Shown piece after piece: positions 36,323-45,325 of a DNA stretch of 64,000 nt. Position 1 is the stretch's first letter, and each line of letters starts with the position of its first letter. The position numbers were made by a program, and so were the translations under genes. A model generated the notes under the pieces. It did no database searches. It was given only the letters and a program-made list of their open reading frames with translations, and was not told the DNA's origin. Source of the DNA: Desulfobacter vibrioformis DSM 8776. Lineage in GTDB: Bacteria > Desulfobacterota > Desulfobacteria > Desulfobacterales > Desulfobacteraceae. Where the stretch lies: assembly GCF_000745975.1 (NCBI RefSeq), contig NZ_JQKJ01000002.1:1-64000 (forward strand), written 5' to 3'.

Positions 36323-37623
36323 AAAAGAGTGCCCCCTCACCATCGTGTCATCCTAAACGGATTGTCATTACCGGCATGTCGGTTATTTCGACGCTTGGGG
36401 ACGACCTTGGAGCATTCCATGCCAATCTCCTCCGGGGAAAGTCAGGGATCACCGCCTGGAAAGCGCCGGTATCCGGGTGTTTCTCCCGAATCGGCGGCGA
36501 TATGTCGGCATACGACATGGGCGCCAAGTTGTCATCCTTGGGCCGTATCCTTCCCACCGCGGTGTTCCGTCGTCTGGGCAAACTTGTTCACCAATCCCCC
36601 CGGGCCACCGGCATCGGTATGCTCATCGCCGGCCAAGCCTTTGCCGATGCCGGTCTGTTCGGGGTAAAAATACGCCCGGAACGCCTATCGGCTATTCTGG
36701 CCGGACCTTATCTGTATGATCTCTATAAACAGGCCAACTGGCTTGCCTTTGCTTCCGATCCCGATGACAGCGACGTTGCCCTGGCCCTCAAAGAGATGGA
36801 TACGGATGCACTGGCATGCATCATGGAAGTCCTCGGGATCAACGGCCCCTGTTTCAGCACGGGCGGGGCCTGCGCGGCTGGCAACATCGCCCTGCGAACC
36901 GCCATGGACGAAATTCGATATCACGGTTCCTCTGCGGCGCTGGTGGTTTCCGGTTTTCACGAACTCACGCCCGCTTCACTCCATTCCCTGGCAAGGATGG
37001 GGGCGCTTTCCCTGGACCGGTTCGATGCCGAACCAGGCCGTGCGAGCCGGCCTTTCGCTGCCGACCGAAACGGCTTTGTCCCGGCCACGGGTGCCGCCGG
37101 TCTGGTCATCGAGGAACTGACCCATGCCCTGGGACGGGGCGCGCGGATCTATGCCGAGGTATTGGGCGTCGGCATCAACACCAACAGCTCCCGGAATCCG
37201 ACGCCCCAGGCAGAGCCCATGGCAAGGGTCATGGAATTGGCTCTTGAAGAAGCAGATGTGGACAAAAATGAGATAGACTACCTGTGCGCCCACGCAACCG
37301 CCACGCCGCTCGGTGACCTTGCCGAGGCCAGGGCCATCGAACGGGTCTTCGGGGCCCGGGCCGGGAAACTGAAGATCAACGCGCTGAAATCCATGCTGGG
37401 CCACCAACTCGGCGCATCGGCCCTTGTGGAAATGGTGGCATGTGTATTACAAATGCGTAACGGGGTATTGTATCCCACGATCAATATGGAGAGACGCGAC
37501 CCGGAAATCTCCCTTGACGTCTGTGCAAACCAATGTGTCGAATACCGGCCCGACACCGTGATGAAAAACGCCTTCGGCTTTGGCGGCGTCAACTCAGCCG
37601 CCATCTTGAGGCGATATGACTGA
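36319..37623 (+). CDS. beta-ketoacyl synthase (FabF-like)
   Basis: A 434-residue ketosynthase with a complete Cys-His-His catalytic set: Cys in PCFSTGGACAAGN, His in CAHATATPLGD, and His in KSMLGHQLGASALVE. It begins VITGMSVISTLGDDLG. The most plausible start is a TTG at 36319 whose TTGA overlaps the stop of the Mo-hydroxylase FAD gene. This composition is a little less GC-rich than the genes before it. It would condense an acyl chain with a malonyl-ACP-type extender, or act as a transferase. Its ACP gene follows at once. Confidence 0.9.
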   Translation: MKKSAPSPSCHPKRIVITGMSVISTLGDDLGAFHANLLRGKSGITAWKAPVSGCFSRIGGDMSAYDMGAKLSSLGRILPTAVFRRLGKLVHQSPRATGIGMLIAGQAFADAGLFGVKIRPERLSAILAGPYLYDLYKQANWLAFASDPDDSDVALALKEMDTDALACIMEVLGINGPCFSTGGACAAGNIALRTAMDEIRYHGSSAALVVSGFHELTPASLHSLARMGALSLDRFDAEPGRASRPFAADRNGFVPATGAAGLVIEELTHALGRGARIYAEVLGVGINTNSSRNPTPQAEPMARVMELALEEADVDKNEIDYLCAHATATPLGDLAEARAIERVFGARAGKLKINALKSMLGHQLGASALVEMVACVLQMRNGVLYPTINMERRDPEISLDVCANQCVEYRPDTVMKNAFGFGGVNSAAILRRYD

Positions 37624-37651
37624 AGGACAACCAGATGAAAGGAAACAGAAA

Positions 37652-37897
37652 ATGAAAAAAGAAGAAGTCGTGCAACTGCTCATGAAAAACCTGAAACTGG
37701 TCATCCCCGAATTCGAGGATGAGACCGTGGACACCTCCCTTTCCTACAAGGATCTGGGCGTCTCAAGCCTCGAACTCGTGGAGATCGTCGCTGTCACCAG
37801 CAAGGAGATGGGCGTGAAGCTCTCTCCCACAGCGCTGGCCTCGGTGAAGACGACCGAGGACCTGACGCAGGTGCTCATGGCGGCAAAGGCGAAGTAA
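37652..37897 (+). CDS. acyl carrier protein (first of two)
   Basis: An 81-residue ACP. The phosphopantetheine serine lies in YKDLGVSSLELVEIV; the usual DSL is SSL here, which still offers the serine before Leu. GGAAACAGAAA precedes the ATG at 37652; a longer in-frame start overlaps the ketosynthase. Helices and charges otherwise match the PP-binding family. It ends unit 1, and its 3' end overlaps the convergent GNAT-like gene by 23 bp. It probably carries the acyl unit used by the ketosynthase and ligase of this island. Confidence 0.9.
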   Translation: MKKEEVVQLLMKNLKLVIPEFEDETVDTSLSYKDLGVSSLELVEIVAVTSKEMGVKLSPTALASVKTTEDLTQVLMAAKAK

Positions 37898-38969
37898 TCC
37901 CTGGGCCGGAAGAACTCTCGATGTCATCCCGGATGACGTCGAGCAGCTTCCGGCTCTCCTCCGAGAGGAGCTTGACAGAAGAGAAGGCCGGCAGGTCAGA
38001 AAGCTTCTGCATGAGCAGCCCGTCCGTGCCGAACCATTGCGGCAGAAACCCTCCGAAGAAAAAGCCTTGCTTCCGCAGCAAAGTGACTGCCTGGCCCGCC
38101 CGGGGGTCGCCCAGGTTCACGAAGACCTGGAAAACACAGATCCCCCGGGCCCGGGCCTCTTCCTTCACGTCGTCCAGCCGCGCCTCAAAATCACTGCCCA
38201 GCGCAACAAGGGAGAGGCGGAGTACCTGTGCCTCATCAAAATACCGGGCCTCCATGGTCGAGGAGACACCTTGCGGCGCAGGAGGAGCGGAGACGGCCAC
38301 CTGCCTGGCCAGGGGGATTCGCGCGATGATAGCTCTCAGGATGGCTTCGTATTCGACGGGCAGATGGATCGTGCAGGGTCGGTCGTAAAGGAGCTTGAAG
38401 GCCAGGACCGTCGATACCCTGCCGCCGGAGCCATCTCCCTTATGATAGGTTTCCCCCGGCATCACGCCCAGTTCGATGCCTGTATCGGCAAAGCCTGAAA
38501 GAGAGGCGATCTTCTGCATGACGAGATGGTTGCAGACCGGCTCCCCGAAGATGAGATCCACATCCACGGTGGGGGCAAGGGTGTCGAAAATGAAATCCTG
38601 GATACACATGACCGCCAGGGTGTTCCGGTAGGCGGGGATGACCGTGGCCTGCCCGGTTTCGTAGAGCCGGGGATTGTGAGCGAAGTTCCGGAAAAGGGAG
38701 CCGAAGCCGATGATGTCTCCGGTGGTGGTGCGGGCCACGACGCCGATCATGTCGCCGGAGTGGTCCGCGGCCAGGAGCTGTTCCGGAATATAATAGTGGT
38801 CAAAGGGATAATGGCCCCCGTAGACCTCATAAAAGCAGCGGGCCACCCCCCAGGCATCCCCGGGTTCCATCCGGTAGATATCAAAATCCTGGTTCGGCTG
38901 AACATGATAGTCCTCTTCGGCCAATTTGCGGACAGCCTCTTCCTTGTTCCTGGGAAATTCCTGATTCAT
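37875..38969 (-). CDS. GNAT-like acyltransferase paralog A
   Basis: A 364-residue protein with a GNAT-type N-terminal domain: FDIYRMEPGDAWGVARCFYEVYGGHYPFD; GVVARTTTGDIIGFGSLF; LIFGEPVCNH near residue 140. The C-terminal half ends GFFFGGFLPQWFGTDGLLMQKL. It has two clear paralogs here (44305-45318 and 49827-50909), all sharing these blocks. The start at 38969 gives an ATGA overlap with the aminotransferase gene and an AAGGA at the right spacing. It may transfer the ACP- or CoA-bound acyl group to an amine. The acceptor is unknown. Confidence 0.8.
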   Translation of the reverse strand: MNQEFPRNKEEAVRKLAEEDYHVQPNQDFDIYRMEPGDAWGVARCFYEVYGGHYPFDHYYIPEQLLAADHSGDMIGVVARTTTGDIIGFGSLFRNFAHNPRLYETGQATVIPAYRNTLAVMCIQDFIFDTLAPTVDVDLIFGEPVCNHLVMQKIASLSGFADTGIELGVMPGETYHKGDGSGGRVSTVLAFKLLYDRPCTIHLPVEYEAILRAIIARIPLARQVAVSAPPAPQGVSSTMEARYFDEAQVLRLSLVALGSDFEARLDDVKEEARARGICVFQVFVNLGDPRAGQAVTLLRKQGFFFGGFLPQWFGTDGLLMQKLSDLPAFSSVKLLSEESRKLLDVIRDDIESSSGPGITSPLPP

Positions 38970-40270
38970 ATACATTCCTTTCTATTAAGTTCCGTTGCAG
39001 CCGATCCCCCCGGGTAGGGACCATGTTTTTCGTGTACATAGGCCAAAGAATCCGCAATGGCCCGGGACGTGATCTCCAGATCTTTCCCGCTGTGGCGGTG
39101 GCAGAGGTAGGCATGGTGGTGGGGAGACATGAAGATCCCCCGGCGGATGAGCTGGGTGTAGAAATCCTCCTGCCGTTTGAGGTGCAGCCCTCCCCTGTCC
39201 CGTTTAAAGGTAATGAAGAACAAGGGCGGAAAACCGCTCAGTTCTGCCCCCACTTCGTACAGGCTTAAATGGTTTTTGATTTTTTGAAAGAAGCGCTCCC
39301 CCTTTTCCCAGAGGCTTTCCACGACCCTGTCCCGCTCCAGGATCTCCAGGGTCTTGAGGGCCGCGGCCATGCCGTCGCTGTTGGGGAAAAAGGTCGCGGA
39401 GATGAAGGTGTCCCGGGCCGCCGCCATCATCACCTCTGCTTTGCCGGTAATGGCGCTGATGGCGTAACCGTTACCCAGCCCCTTGCCCAGGACGCAAAGG
39501 TCGGGCACGACGCCGAAGCGTTCCTGGGCCCCGCCCATGGCAAGCCTGAAGTTGGTGCGGATCTCATCAAAAATGAGGACCACGCCGTAGCCATGGGCAA
39601 GCCTGCGGACCCCTTCCAGGAATCCCGGCTGGGGTCCTTCCACCTTGCGATGGCTGGGATGGGCGATGGGGGTCATGATGATGGCGGCTGTCTGGTCGCC
39701 GTGTACTTCCAGCAGGGCCCCAAGCTGATCCAGATCATTGTAGCGGAAGTCAAAGACATCCTCGTATAGCTTTTCCGGTATGCCGCCCTTGAGCTCAATG
39801 GCCCAGTCATGCCAGCCCAGGTAGCCGTACCGGAGGACTTTGGTCCGGCCGGTGTAGGCTCTGGCGATACGGATGCCCGCGGTGGTGGCGTCCGATCCGG
39901 TCTTTAAAAAGAGGCTCTTTTCAGCGCAGGGGATCAGCGCCCGCACCCTGGCCGCAAGCTCGTTCTGACATGGCTGGGTAAAAGTCAGGCAGAGCCCTTT
40001 TCCGGTGAGCTGCCGAACCACTGCGTCATCGACCTCTTTTTCCCGGTGGCCCAGAAGGATCGGTCCGTAGCCGCAGAGGAAATCAATGAATTCGTTCCCA
40101 TCCACGTCAATGATCCGGCCCCCCTGACCGGACTCGAAGAAGATCGGGTATTCGCCGGGAATGAATTCGTCGGGCTTCCGGGCGTACATGGTTCCCCCGG
40201 GAACCAGGGCAATGGCTTCTTCATAGAGTTCAAGGCTTTTTGACAGATTCAGTTTTTTAGCCGCTTCCAC
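38966..40270 (-). CDS. class III aminotransferase (glutamate-1-semialdehyde aminomutase-like)
   Basis: A 434-residue PLP enzyme. Seen: FIDFLCGYGPILLGH, LKTGSDATTAGIRIARAYTGR, YLGWHDWAI, the Schiff-base Lys in CVLGKGLGNGYAISAITG, and FISATFFPNSDGMAAA. I choose the GTG at 40270 because AAGGA lies 6 nt before it; an in-frame TTG at 40297 has no ribosome site. Homology alone could suggest tetrapyrrole synthesis, but the operon neighbours point to an amine or amino-acid step, perhaps moving an amino group within or onto a carboxylic acid. Confidence 0.87.
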   Translation of the reverse strand: MEAAKKLNLSKSLELYEEAIALVPGGTMYARKPDEFIPGEYPIFFESGQGGRIIDVDGNEFIDFLCGYGPILLGHREKEVDDAVVRQLTGKGLCLTFTQPCQNELAARVRALIPCAEKSLFLKTGSDATTAGIRIARAYTGRTKVLRYGYLGWHDWAIELKGGIPEKLYEDVFDFRYNDLDQLGALLEVHGDQTAAIIMTPIAHPSHRKVEGPQPGFLEGVRRLAHGYGVVLIFDEIRTNFRLAMGGAQERFGVVPDLCVLGKGLGNGYAISAITGKAEVMMAAARDTFISATFFPNSDGMAAALKTLEILERDRVVESLWEKGERFFQKIKNHLSLYEVGAELSGFPPLFFITFKRDRGGLHLKRQEDFYTQLIRRGIFMSPHHHAYLCHRHSGKDLEITSRAIADSLAYVHEKHGPYPGGSAATELNRKECI

Positions 40271-40306
40271 GGATGATCCTTTCTTCACGAAATTCAAATC
40301 AAATGT

Positions 40307-41323
40307 TTAAGGTGCAGGTCGGGGCGTCACTGTTTCGGTCTCACGGATTTCAGCCCCGTTTTGCCGGAGCGCCGTAAGGAATTTTTCTGGATCAATGCAC
40401 CCCTCCGGTGCCACCAGGCCATGGGCCGGGATTTCCCCCGCCCCCATCATCCGGACTGCGATTGCGGCGGGAAGCCCCGTGCCCGCCCCCATTGCGCCCA
40501 CCATCTCTGCGGTGCAGGTGACCTGCGCCCCTTGTCGTTCCCCCTTGACAACCACCTTCAAGCCGGAAGCGGCAGGCCTGTCTGCGGGCAGAATCGTCCC
40601 CTTGACGACCACCGTTCGGAGTCCCGGGATATATCGCGGCAGGGTCAGGGGCTGGGGATGGCCGACAAAATGAAGCAGGCAGTTGCCCAGCGGTTCCGGA
40701 AACGCAACCCGCTCCTCCCCGGTGCCGCCTTCCACATATTCGAGCCGTCCATCCAGGAACTGGGGAATTTTGCCCTGGGTCATCCGGAAGCTGTGAGCCC
40801 AGGCAGCCGGGCCGGTGAGTTCGGCGATCCCAACAACCCAGTAGAGGGCAACCTCTGCCACGCGGTCGAGCCGGTCTGCATAGCTTTTGGCGATGAGATT
40901 GTTCGTGCCGGGATCAGAACCCATACCGGTGAGCACGGTGATCCCGGCTTCCCGGGCGGCCCGGTCCAGAGGGGAGGCGTAGAGGCGCGCGACCGTTTCA
41001 TGGTCGTCGCAGACATCAATATAATTGATCCTGGCCCCCACGCATGCCCGGACCACGGCCGGTGCGGTTGTCAGGAAGGGGCCCGCGCAGTTGACGACCA
41101 CATCGGCTTTGGCACCCGTCAGTATCCCTGTAAGGGTCTGAGCGTCGTTGGCATCAATTTTCACCATGGATATCTTTTGATTCTTACGAAGCCGGAGGCG
41201 CAATCCAGCAGGATCGGCATCCATGTCGCCCAGGATGACCTGCGAGATCTCCGCCTGCCTGATCAGCCCCAGGGCGACCTCCTGACCGATATTGCCCCTT
41301 CCGCCCACGATAAACACATTCAT
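40307..41323 (-). CDS. saccharopine-dehydrogenase-like NAD(P)-binding protein
   Basis: A 338-residue protein with an N-terminal Rossmann fold (MNVFIVGGRGNIGQEVALGLI), then VVVNCAGPFLTTAPAVVRAC and INYIDVCDDHE, typical of saccharopine dehydrogenase/reductase relatives. Its ATGA start overlaps the ligase stop; longer frames run into the ligase. Members oxidise or reduce imines between an amine and a keto acid, so this may join, cleave or epimerise an amino-acid adduct. Cofactor preference and substrate are open. Confidence 0.82.
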   Translation of the reverse strand: MNVFIVGGRGNIGQEVALGLIRQAEISQVILGDMDADPAGLRLRLRKNQKISMVKIDANDAQTLTGILTGAKADVVVNCAGPFLTTAPAVVRACVGARINYIDVCDDHETVARLYASPLDRAAREAGITVLTGMGSDPGTNNLIAKSYADRLDRVAEVALYWVVGIAELTGPAAWAHSFRMTQGKIPQFLDGRLEYVEGGTGEERVAFPEPLGNCLLHFVGHPQPLTLPRYIPGLRTVVVKGTILPADRPAASGLKVVVKGERQGAQVTCTAEMVGAMGAGTGLPAAIAVRMMGAGEIPAHGLVAPEGCIDPEKFLTALRQNGAEIRETETVTPRPAP

Positions 41324-42846
41324 GGATGTTTCCCGATGGTTGATGTATCGACCAGTGCCGACCGCTTGATCTTGCCGGTTTCTGTCCTGGGGATCATCTC
41401 CGTGAAGATGAATTGAGCGGGACACAGGTATGCAGGAAGCTGTTCGAGAATGAAGGAACGCATCCTCCGGGGCAGGCCTGTTTCACTCTCGTACCCAGGC
41501 TGGATCACCACAAAGGCCACCGGCTTTTGCAGCCCGTCCACCGAACGGGAGGTCACGGCGCATTCCCGGACAGCCGGGTGCTGGCCCAGGACCTGCTCGA
41601 TCCTGTGGGGCGAAACCCAGTTCCCGCCGCTCTTGAACAGGTCATCCCGGCGGCCCTGGTAGGCATAGCAGCCCTCCTCTTCGATAAATACATCCCCCGT
41701 GTCGAGCCAGCCGTCGGCGCGCATGGTCTCGGCTGTCTTCTCCGGCTGGTTCCAGTAAAAAGGCGCTGTGCTCTTTCCCCGAATCAGCAGCGAACCCGGA
41801 TGACCCGAGGGTTGAGGGAGTCCATCTTCGCCGATGATTCTGGCTTCGTATCCCGGCACCACAAATCCTGTCCTGCCGGGGAGCGTGAGACCGGGACGGT
41901 TGGAAATGAAAATATGCAGGGCCTCGGTGGAACCGATGCCGTCGAGAAGCGGCAGCCCGGTCAGGTGCTGCCATTGGTGGTAGAGCCCTTGGGGAAGGGC
42001 TTCGCCGGCGGAAACGCACAGTCTGACGGAGGCAAAGGCGGTTGCTTCATCCATGGTCTTGACCAGCATCTGATAAAGCGTTGGCACGGCGAAAAAAAGG
42101 GTCGGACGGCGCTCTGCCATCAATTGGAGGAGGTAGAAGATATCGGCGGGGCCGGAACTGCGGGGGTTTAAAACCGTTGAAGCGCCGAAATAGAGCGGAA
42201 AAATCAGGCTGTTGCCCAGGCCGTAGGCAAAATGGAGATTGCCGGCCGAGAGACAAATGTCGTCGGCGGACATTCCCAGGACCTGGCCGGCATACTGTTC
42301 GGCACAAAAAAGCATTTGGCCCTGGGAGTGGGGCACCCCCTTGGGTACGCCGGTGCTTCCGGAGCTGTAGAGAAGAAAATCAACGCCATCCGCCGATGGG
42401 GGTGAAGAGACAAGTGAGCCGCTCGCCTTTGCCCGCAGATCAGCATAATGGGGGTCATCAATACAGAGCGTAATCAGCCGGGAGCCGGCTCCCGCCTTGA
42501 GAGCCGCCGAAGCGCCGGTCGTGAACACAGCGGCAGGGGTGGCGTCGCGCAGGATGTACGCGTAGCTTTCCCGGGATAGGCCGGGGCTCAGGAGAACCGG
42601 GCAGACCCCGCATTTCATGGCGCCCAGAAATGCATAAAAGGCATCTGGGCAGTCGGGCAGGGCCAGAAGGAGCCGGTCCCCGGGACAAAGACCGAGCGAT
42701 TTAAGCATATTCCCGGAACGATTGACGTTTTCCTCCAGCAGGGCATAGGAAATCTGCTCGTTTTCAAAAAACAGGGCCGGATGCCTTCCCCGGGTTGCGG
42801 CGTGCTTTTGGAGAATATCGGCGTAGTCCGTAAAGGGGCGTGTCAT
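41320..42846 (-). CDS. benzoate-CoA-ligase-like AMP-forming ligase A
   Basis: A 508-residue adenylating enzyme. The phosphate loop is LLYSSGSTGVPKG, the aryl-pocket region has LHFAYGLGNSLIFPLYFG, motif A5 is GSTEALHIFIS, then GWLDTGDVF and the catalytic Lys in RTETGKIKR. Closest in style to the benzoate/4-hydroxybenzoate-CoA ligase class. It begins unit 2 from the ATG at 42846; a TTGAGT-17-TATGAT promoter lies upstream (42940-42968). Given the ACP genes, it could load aryl acids on ACP rather than CoA. Confidence 0.9.
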   Translation of the reverse strand: MTRPFTDYADILQKHAATRGRHPALFFENEQISYALLEENVNRSGNMLKSLGLCPGDRLLLALPDCPDAFYAFLGAMKCGVCPVLLSPGLSRESYAYILRDATPAAVFTTGASAALKAGAGSRLITLCIDDPHYADLRAKASGSLVSSPPSADGVDFLLYSSGSTGVPKGVPHSQGQMLFCAEQYAGQVLGMSADDICLSAGNLHFAYGLGNSLIFPLYFGASTVLNPRSSGPADIFYLLQLMAERRPTLFFAVPTLYQMLVKTMDEATAFASVRLCVSAGEALPQGLYHQWQHLTGLPLLDGIGSTEALHIFISNRPGLTLPGRTGFVVPGYEARIIGEDGLPQPSGHPGSLLIRGKSTAPFYWNQPEKTAETMRADGWLDTGDVFIEEEGCYAYQGRRDDLFKSGGNWVSPHRIEQVLGQHPAVRECAVTSRSVDGLQKPVAFVVIQPGYESETGLPRRMRSFILEQLPAYLCPAQFIFTEMIPRTETGKIKRSALVDTSTIGKHP

Positions 42847-43093
42847 GGAGGCTCTTTCGCAAAATAAAGCCTGTTGCAATACCTGACCACACCTTAACGT
42901 ATACAACGGGCAGTTAAATGATACTGAAGAAAGAAATTTATCATATCGACCCTGTACCATCAACTCAAAATTCAGATGGGTTTTGATGGCGGATCAGGGT
43001 GTCAGTCCTGTTCATTGACACGGAAAAGGTTTCGGGGTAGAGTCAAATCTTCCGGCAACTGCCGACCCCATGCTGACCCAATAAGGAATGTCC
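42847..43093. promoter_or_regulatory. divergent promoters of units 2 and 3
   Basis: On the minus strand TTGAGT (42963-42968), a 17-bp spacer and TATGAT (42940-42945) form a good sigma-70 promoter for the ligase unit. On the plus strand TTGACA (43015-43020), 17 bp and TAGAGT (43038-43043) precede the MFS gene. The leader 43041-43067 repeats the one before unit 1. Confidence 0.65.
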
Positions 43094-44308
43094 ATGCAAG
43101 CCAACACCCCAAACGATCAGGCCCTGCCGGAAAAGTTCTGGACCCGGAGCTTTACAGTGATCCTGGCCATCGCCTTCCTGACCTATGCCAACATCTCGGT
43201 CTTTTTCGAATTCTTTGCCTATCTTAAGACCTGCCCCATTGACCCGTCCTGGTTCGGCACGCTCATGGGGATCTTTGCCGGGGTATCGCTGTTGGTCCGG
43301 CCCCTGGTCATCCCCTTTTTCCAGCCCGGCAATGCCCGAAGTTTCCTGGTCCTCGGAACGGTGCTGGCCATCCTGGCCCTTGGATCCTACAGCCTGACCC
43401 GGAGCCTGCCGGGCCTGATGGGGGTGCGCATCTTTCACGGCCTGGCTTTTGTAGTCATGGGGGCGGCCCTCACGGCCCTGATGATGCCCCATGTGCCCAA
43501 GGGGGGATCTGCCCGGTTTTTCGGCATCATCTCCATCGTGGTCCTCATTCCCAACACCCTGGTGCCGCCGCTGCTTCCCTTTCTGACCCGGGTGCTGGGC
43601 GGGTTGCCCGGGGTGCTGCTGGGCTTTGCGGGCTTGAGCGCCCTGATCTTCCTTCTCCTGCCCCTGGTGCCGAAAAATGCAGCGGACGGACCCCGGCACA
43701 AGGACCAGCACCTGAAACTTTCCCGAAAAGAGATCATGGCAAACCTCACGGACCCGAAGGTGGTCCTTCTGCTTTTGGCCATGCTCTGTCTTTACTGCGG
43801 CCATGCCCTGGTTTTTTTCTTTTTGGACGGGTTCAGCCGGGAACTTGACATACCCAACGCCGGCCTGTTTTTAACCCTTTCCACTGTGGGAGAAATCGGG
43901 ATCCGCCTCTTTGCCGGCAAGGCCATGGACCGGGCCCCCAAGGACCGGCTGCTGATCCTGGTCCTGACCGGATTGGGACTGTCCTTCCTGCTGCTGGGCA
44001 GCCTTGCCTCCCTGCCCCAAGGGTTGCGCCTGCCGCTGTTTTATGCCCTGGGCGCTTTGGCAGGTCTGGGGTGGGGCGTGGCCATGCCCGTATTCAACGG
44101 ACTGATGTTCGATATTTCAAACCAGAGGCTCCAGAGTTTCAACACCAACCTGGGATTCCAGATGTTCCAGGCCGGTTTTTTCATAGGCCCATTTTTGGGC
44201 AGTGCCCTGGCCGGCGTTGCCGGATTCGGCCCGGTTTTTTACCTGGCCGCCCTGTTGAGCCTGGCAGGGGTTTTCATGGTGGGAATGTTTAAAAGGAGAA
44301 ATATATGA
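43094..44308 (+). CDS. major facilitator superfamily transporter
   Basis: A 404-residue integral membrane protein with about 12 hydrophobic helices (for example VILAIAFLTYANISVFFEFFAY and LGALAGLGWGVAMPVFNG). It has no lipobox or extra domains. The ATG at 43094 has AAGG 7 nt upstream; one 6 bp earlier is less well placed. It probably exports or imports the island's product; the class fits small-molecule drug/siderophore-type exporters. Its stop is overlapped by the start of the GNAT-like gene, so the two form one unit. Confidence 0.9.
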   Translation: MQANTPNDQALPEKFWTRSFTVILAIAFLTYANISVFFEFFAYLKTCPIDPSWFGTLMGIFAGVSLLVRPLVIPFFQPGNARSFLVLGTVLAILALGSYSLTRSLPGLMGVRIFHGLAFVVMGAALTALMMPHVPKGGSARFFGIISIVVLIPNTLVPPLLPFLTRVLGGLPGVLLGFAGLSALIFLLLPLVPKNAADGPRHKDQHLKLSRKEIMANLTDPKVVLLLLAMLCLYCGHALVFFFLDGFSRELDIPNAGLFLTLSTVGEIGIRLFAGKAMDRAPKDRLLILVLTGLGLSFLLLGSLASLPQGLRLPLFYALGALAGLGWGVAMPVFNGLMFDISNQRLQSFNTNLGFQMFQAGFFIGPFLGSALAGVAGFGPVFYLAALLSLAGVFMVGMFKRRNI

Positions 44309-45318
44309 CGATGAATGCTATCCCGGTGGAACCGGACCAGGAGTGGACCATCCACCGTTTCCGCCCCGAAGATGCCGTGGGCGTGACCGACCTTTTTCGT
44401 TCGGTTTACGGGGACAAGTACCCGGTGCGCACCTATCTTGAGCCTGAACTGCTGGCCAAAGAAAACCGGGAAGGCCGGGTGATCTCCTCGGTGGCGCGGA
44501 TCCCTTCCGGCGCCGTTGTGGGCCATAACGCACTGTTCAACTCCGCCCCCAACCCCAGAATATTTGAAAGCGGGTCCGGAGTGGTGCACAAATTTTACCG
44601 GGGAGGCCAGGGCATCTTCACCCAGATGGCGGCCCACGGGATTGAAATGGGCAAGGAGAACCCAGGCGTGGACCTGATCTACGGGGAACCGGTCTGTAAC
44701 CATCCCTTCACCCAGCAGCTATGCTACCGATTGAACTTTCCGACCCGGGCCATGGAGGTCAGCCTCATGCCTGCGGCTGCTTATGCCAAGGAGCAGAGCG
44801 CCAAGGGCAGGGTCTCAACCCTTTTGGGTTTTTTCACCCTCAAGCCCAGGCCCTGCAAGGTCTTTGTGCCCAAGGGACTGGAAGACCAGTTTTCCCGCTG
44901 TTACGAGGGGTTAGACGACACACGGACCTTTGAGGCTGCAAAAGAGGCGCCCGGCTCCCCGGAAAGCCGGATCCATACCCAGACCTTTGAGTTCGCCCAG
45001 GTGGCCCGGGTGGCAGTGCACGATACGGGTACCGATTTTCAGACCCGGATCACGGCTGAAGAAGAGCGGCTGATCTCCCAGGGTATCCGGGTGATCCAGG
45101 TCTGGCTCAACACAGGCCGCCCATGGGTGGGACAGGCCGTGAACCATCTTGCAGCCATGGGCTACTTTTTCGGCGGGGTGCTGCCCCAGTGGTTCGGTAC
45201 CGACGGCATGCTCATGCAAAAGGTCCTGGATGAACCGGACTGGGAGGGGACAGTCCTGGTGGGCGAATGGAACAAGCAGGTGGCAGGCCTGGTGCGCCGG
45301 GAATGGGAGAAAAGATAA
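44305..45318 (+). CDS. GNAT-like acyltransferase paralog B
   Basis: A 337-residue protein with WTIHRFRPEDAVGVTDLFRSVYG, SVARIPSGAVVGHNALF and the same DLIYGEPVCNH block as the other paralogs. It ends GYFFGGVLPQWFGTDGMLMQKVL. Start at 44305 (ATGA overlap with the MFS stop, AAAAGGAGAAAT upstream). Its pairing with an exporter suggests it modifies the transported molecule or protects the cell from it. Coenzyme A and acceptor specificity are not readable from sequence. A 25-bp piece of its 3' part is copied at 52876-52900. Confidence 0.82.
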   Translation: MTMNAIPVEPDQEWTIHRFRPEDAVGVTDLFRSVYGDKYPVRTYLEPELLAKENREGRVISSVARIPSGAVVGHNALFNSAPNPRIFESGSGVVHKFYRGGQGIFTQMAAHGIEMGKENPGVDLIYGEPVCNHPFTQQLCYRLNFPTRAMEVSLMPAAAYAKEQSAKGRVSTLLGFFTLKPRPCKVFVPKGLEDQFSRCYEGLDDTRTFEAAKEAPGSPESRIHTQTFEFAQVARVAVHDTGTDFQTRITAEEERLISQGIRVIQVWLNTGRPWVGQAVNHLAAMGYFFGGVLPQWFGTDGMLMQKVLDEPDWEGTVLVGEWNKQVAGLVRREWEKR

Positions 45319-45325
45319 GCCCGGG

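Noticed and set aside
43043-43804. 253-codon minus frame opposite the MFS gene, rich in Gln, Gly and Arg
   Set aside because: Low-complexity antisense composition and no start context; the plus strand has a clear transporter.
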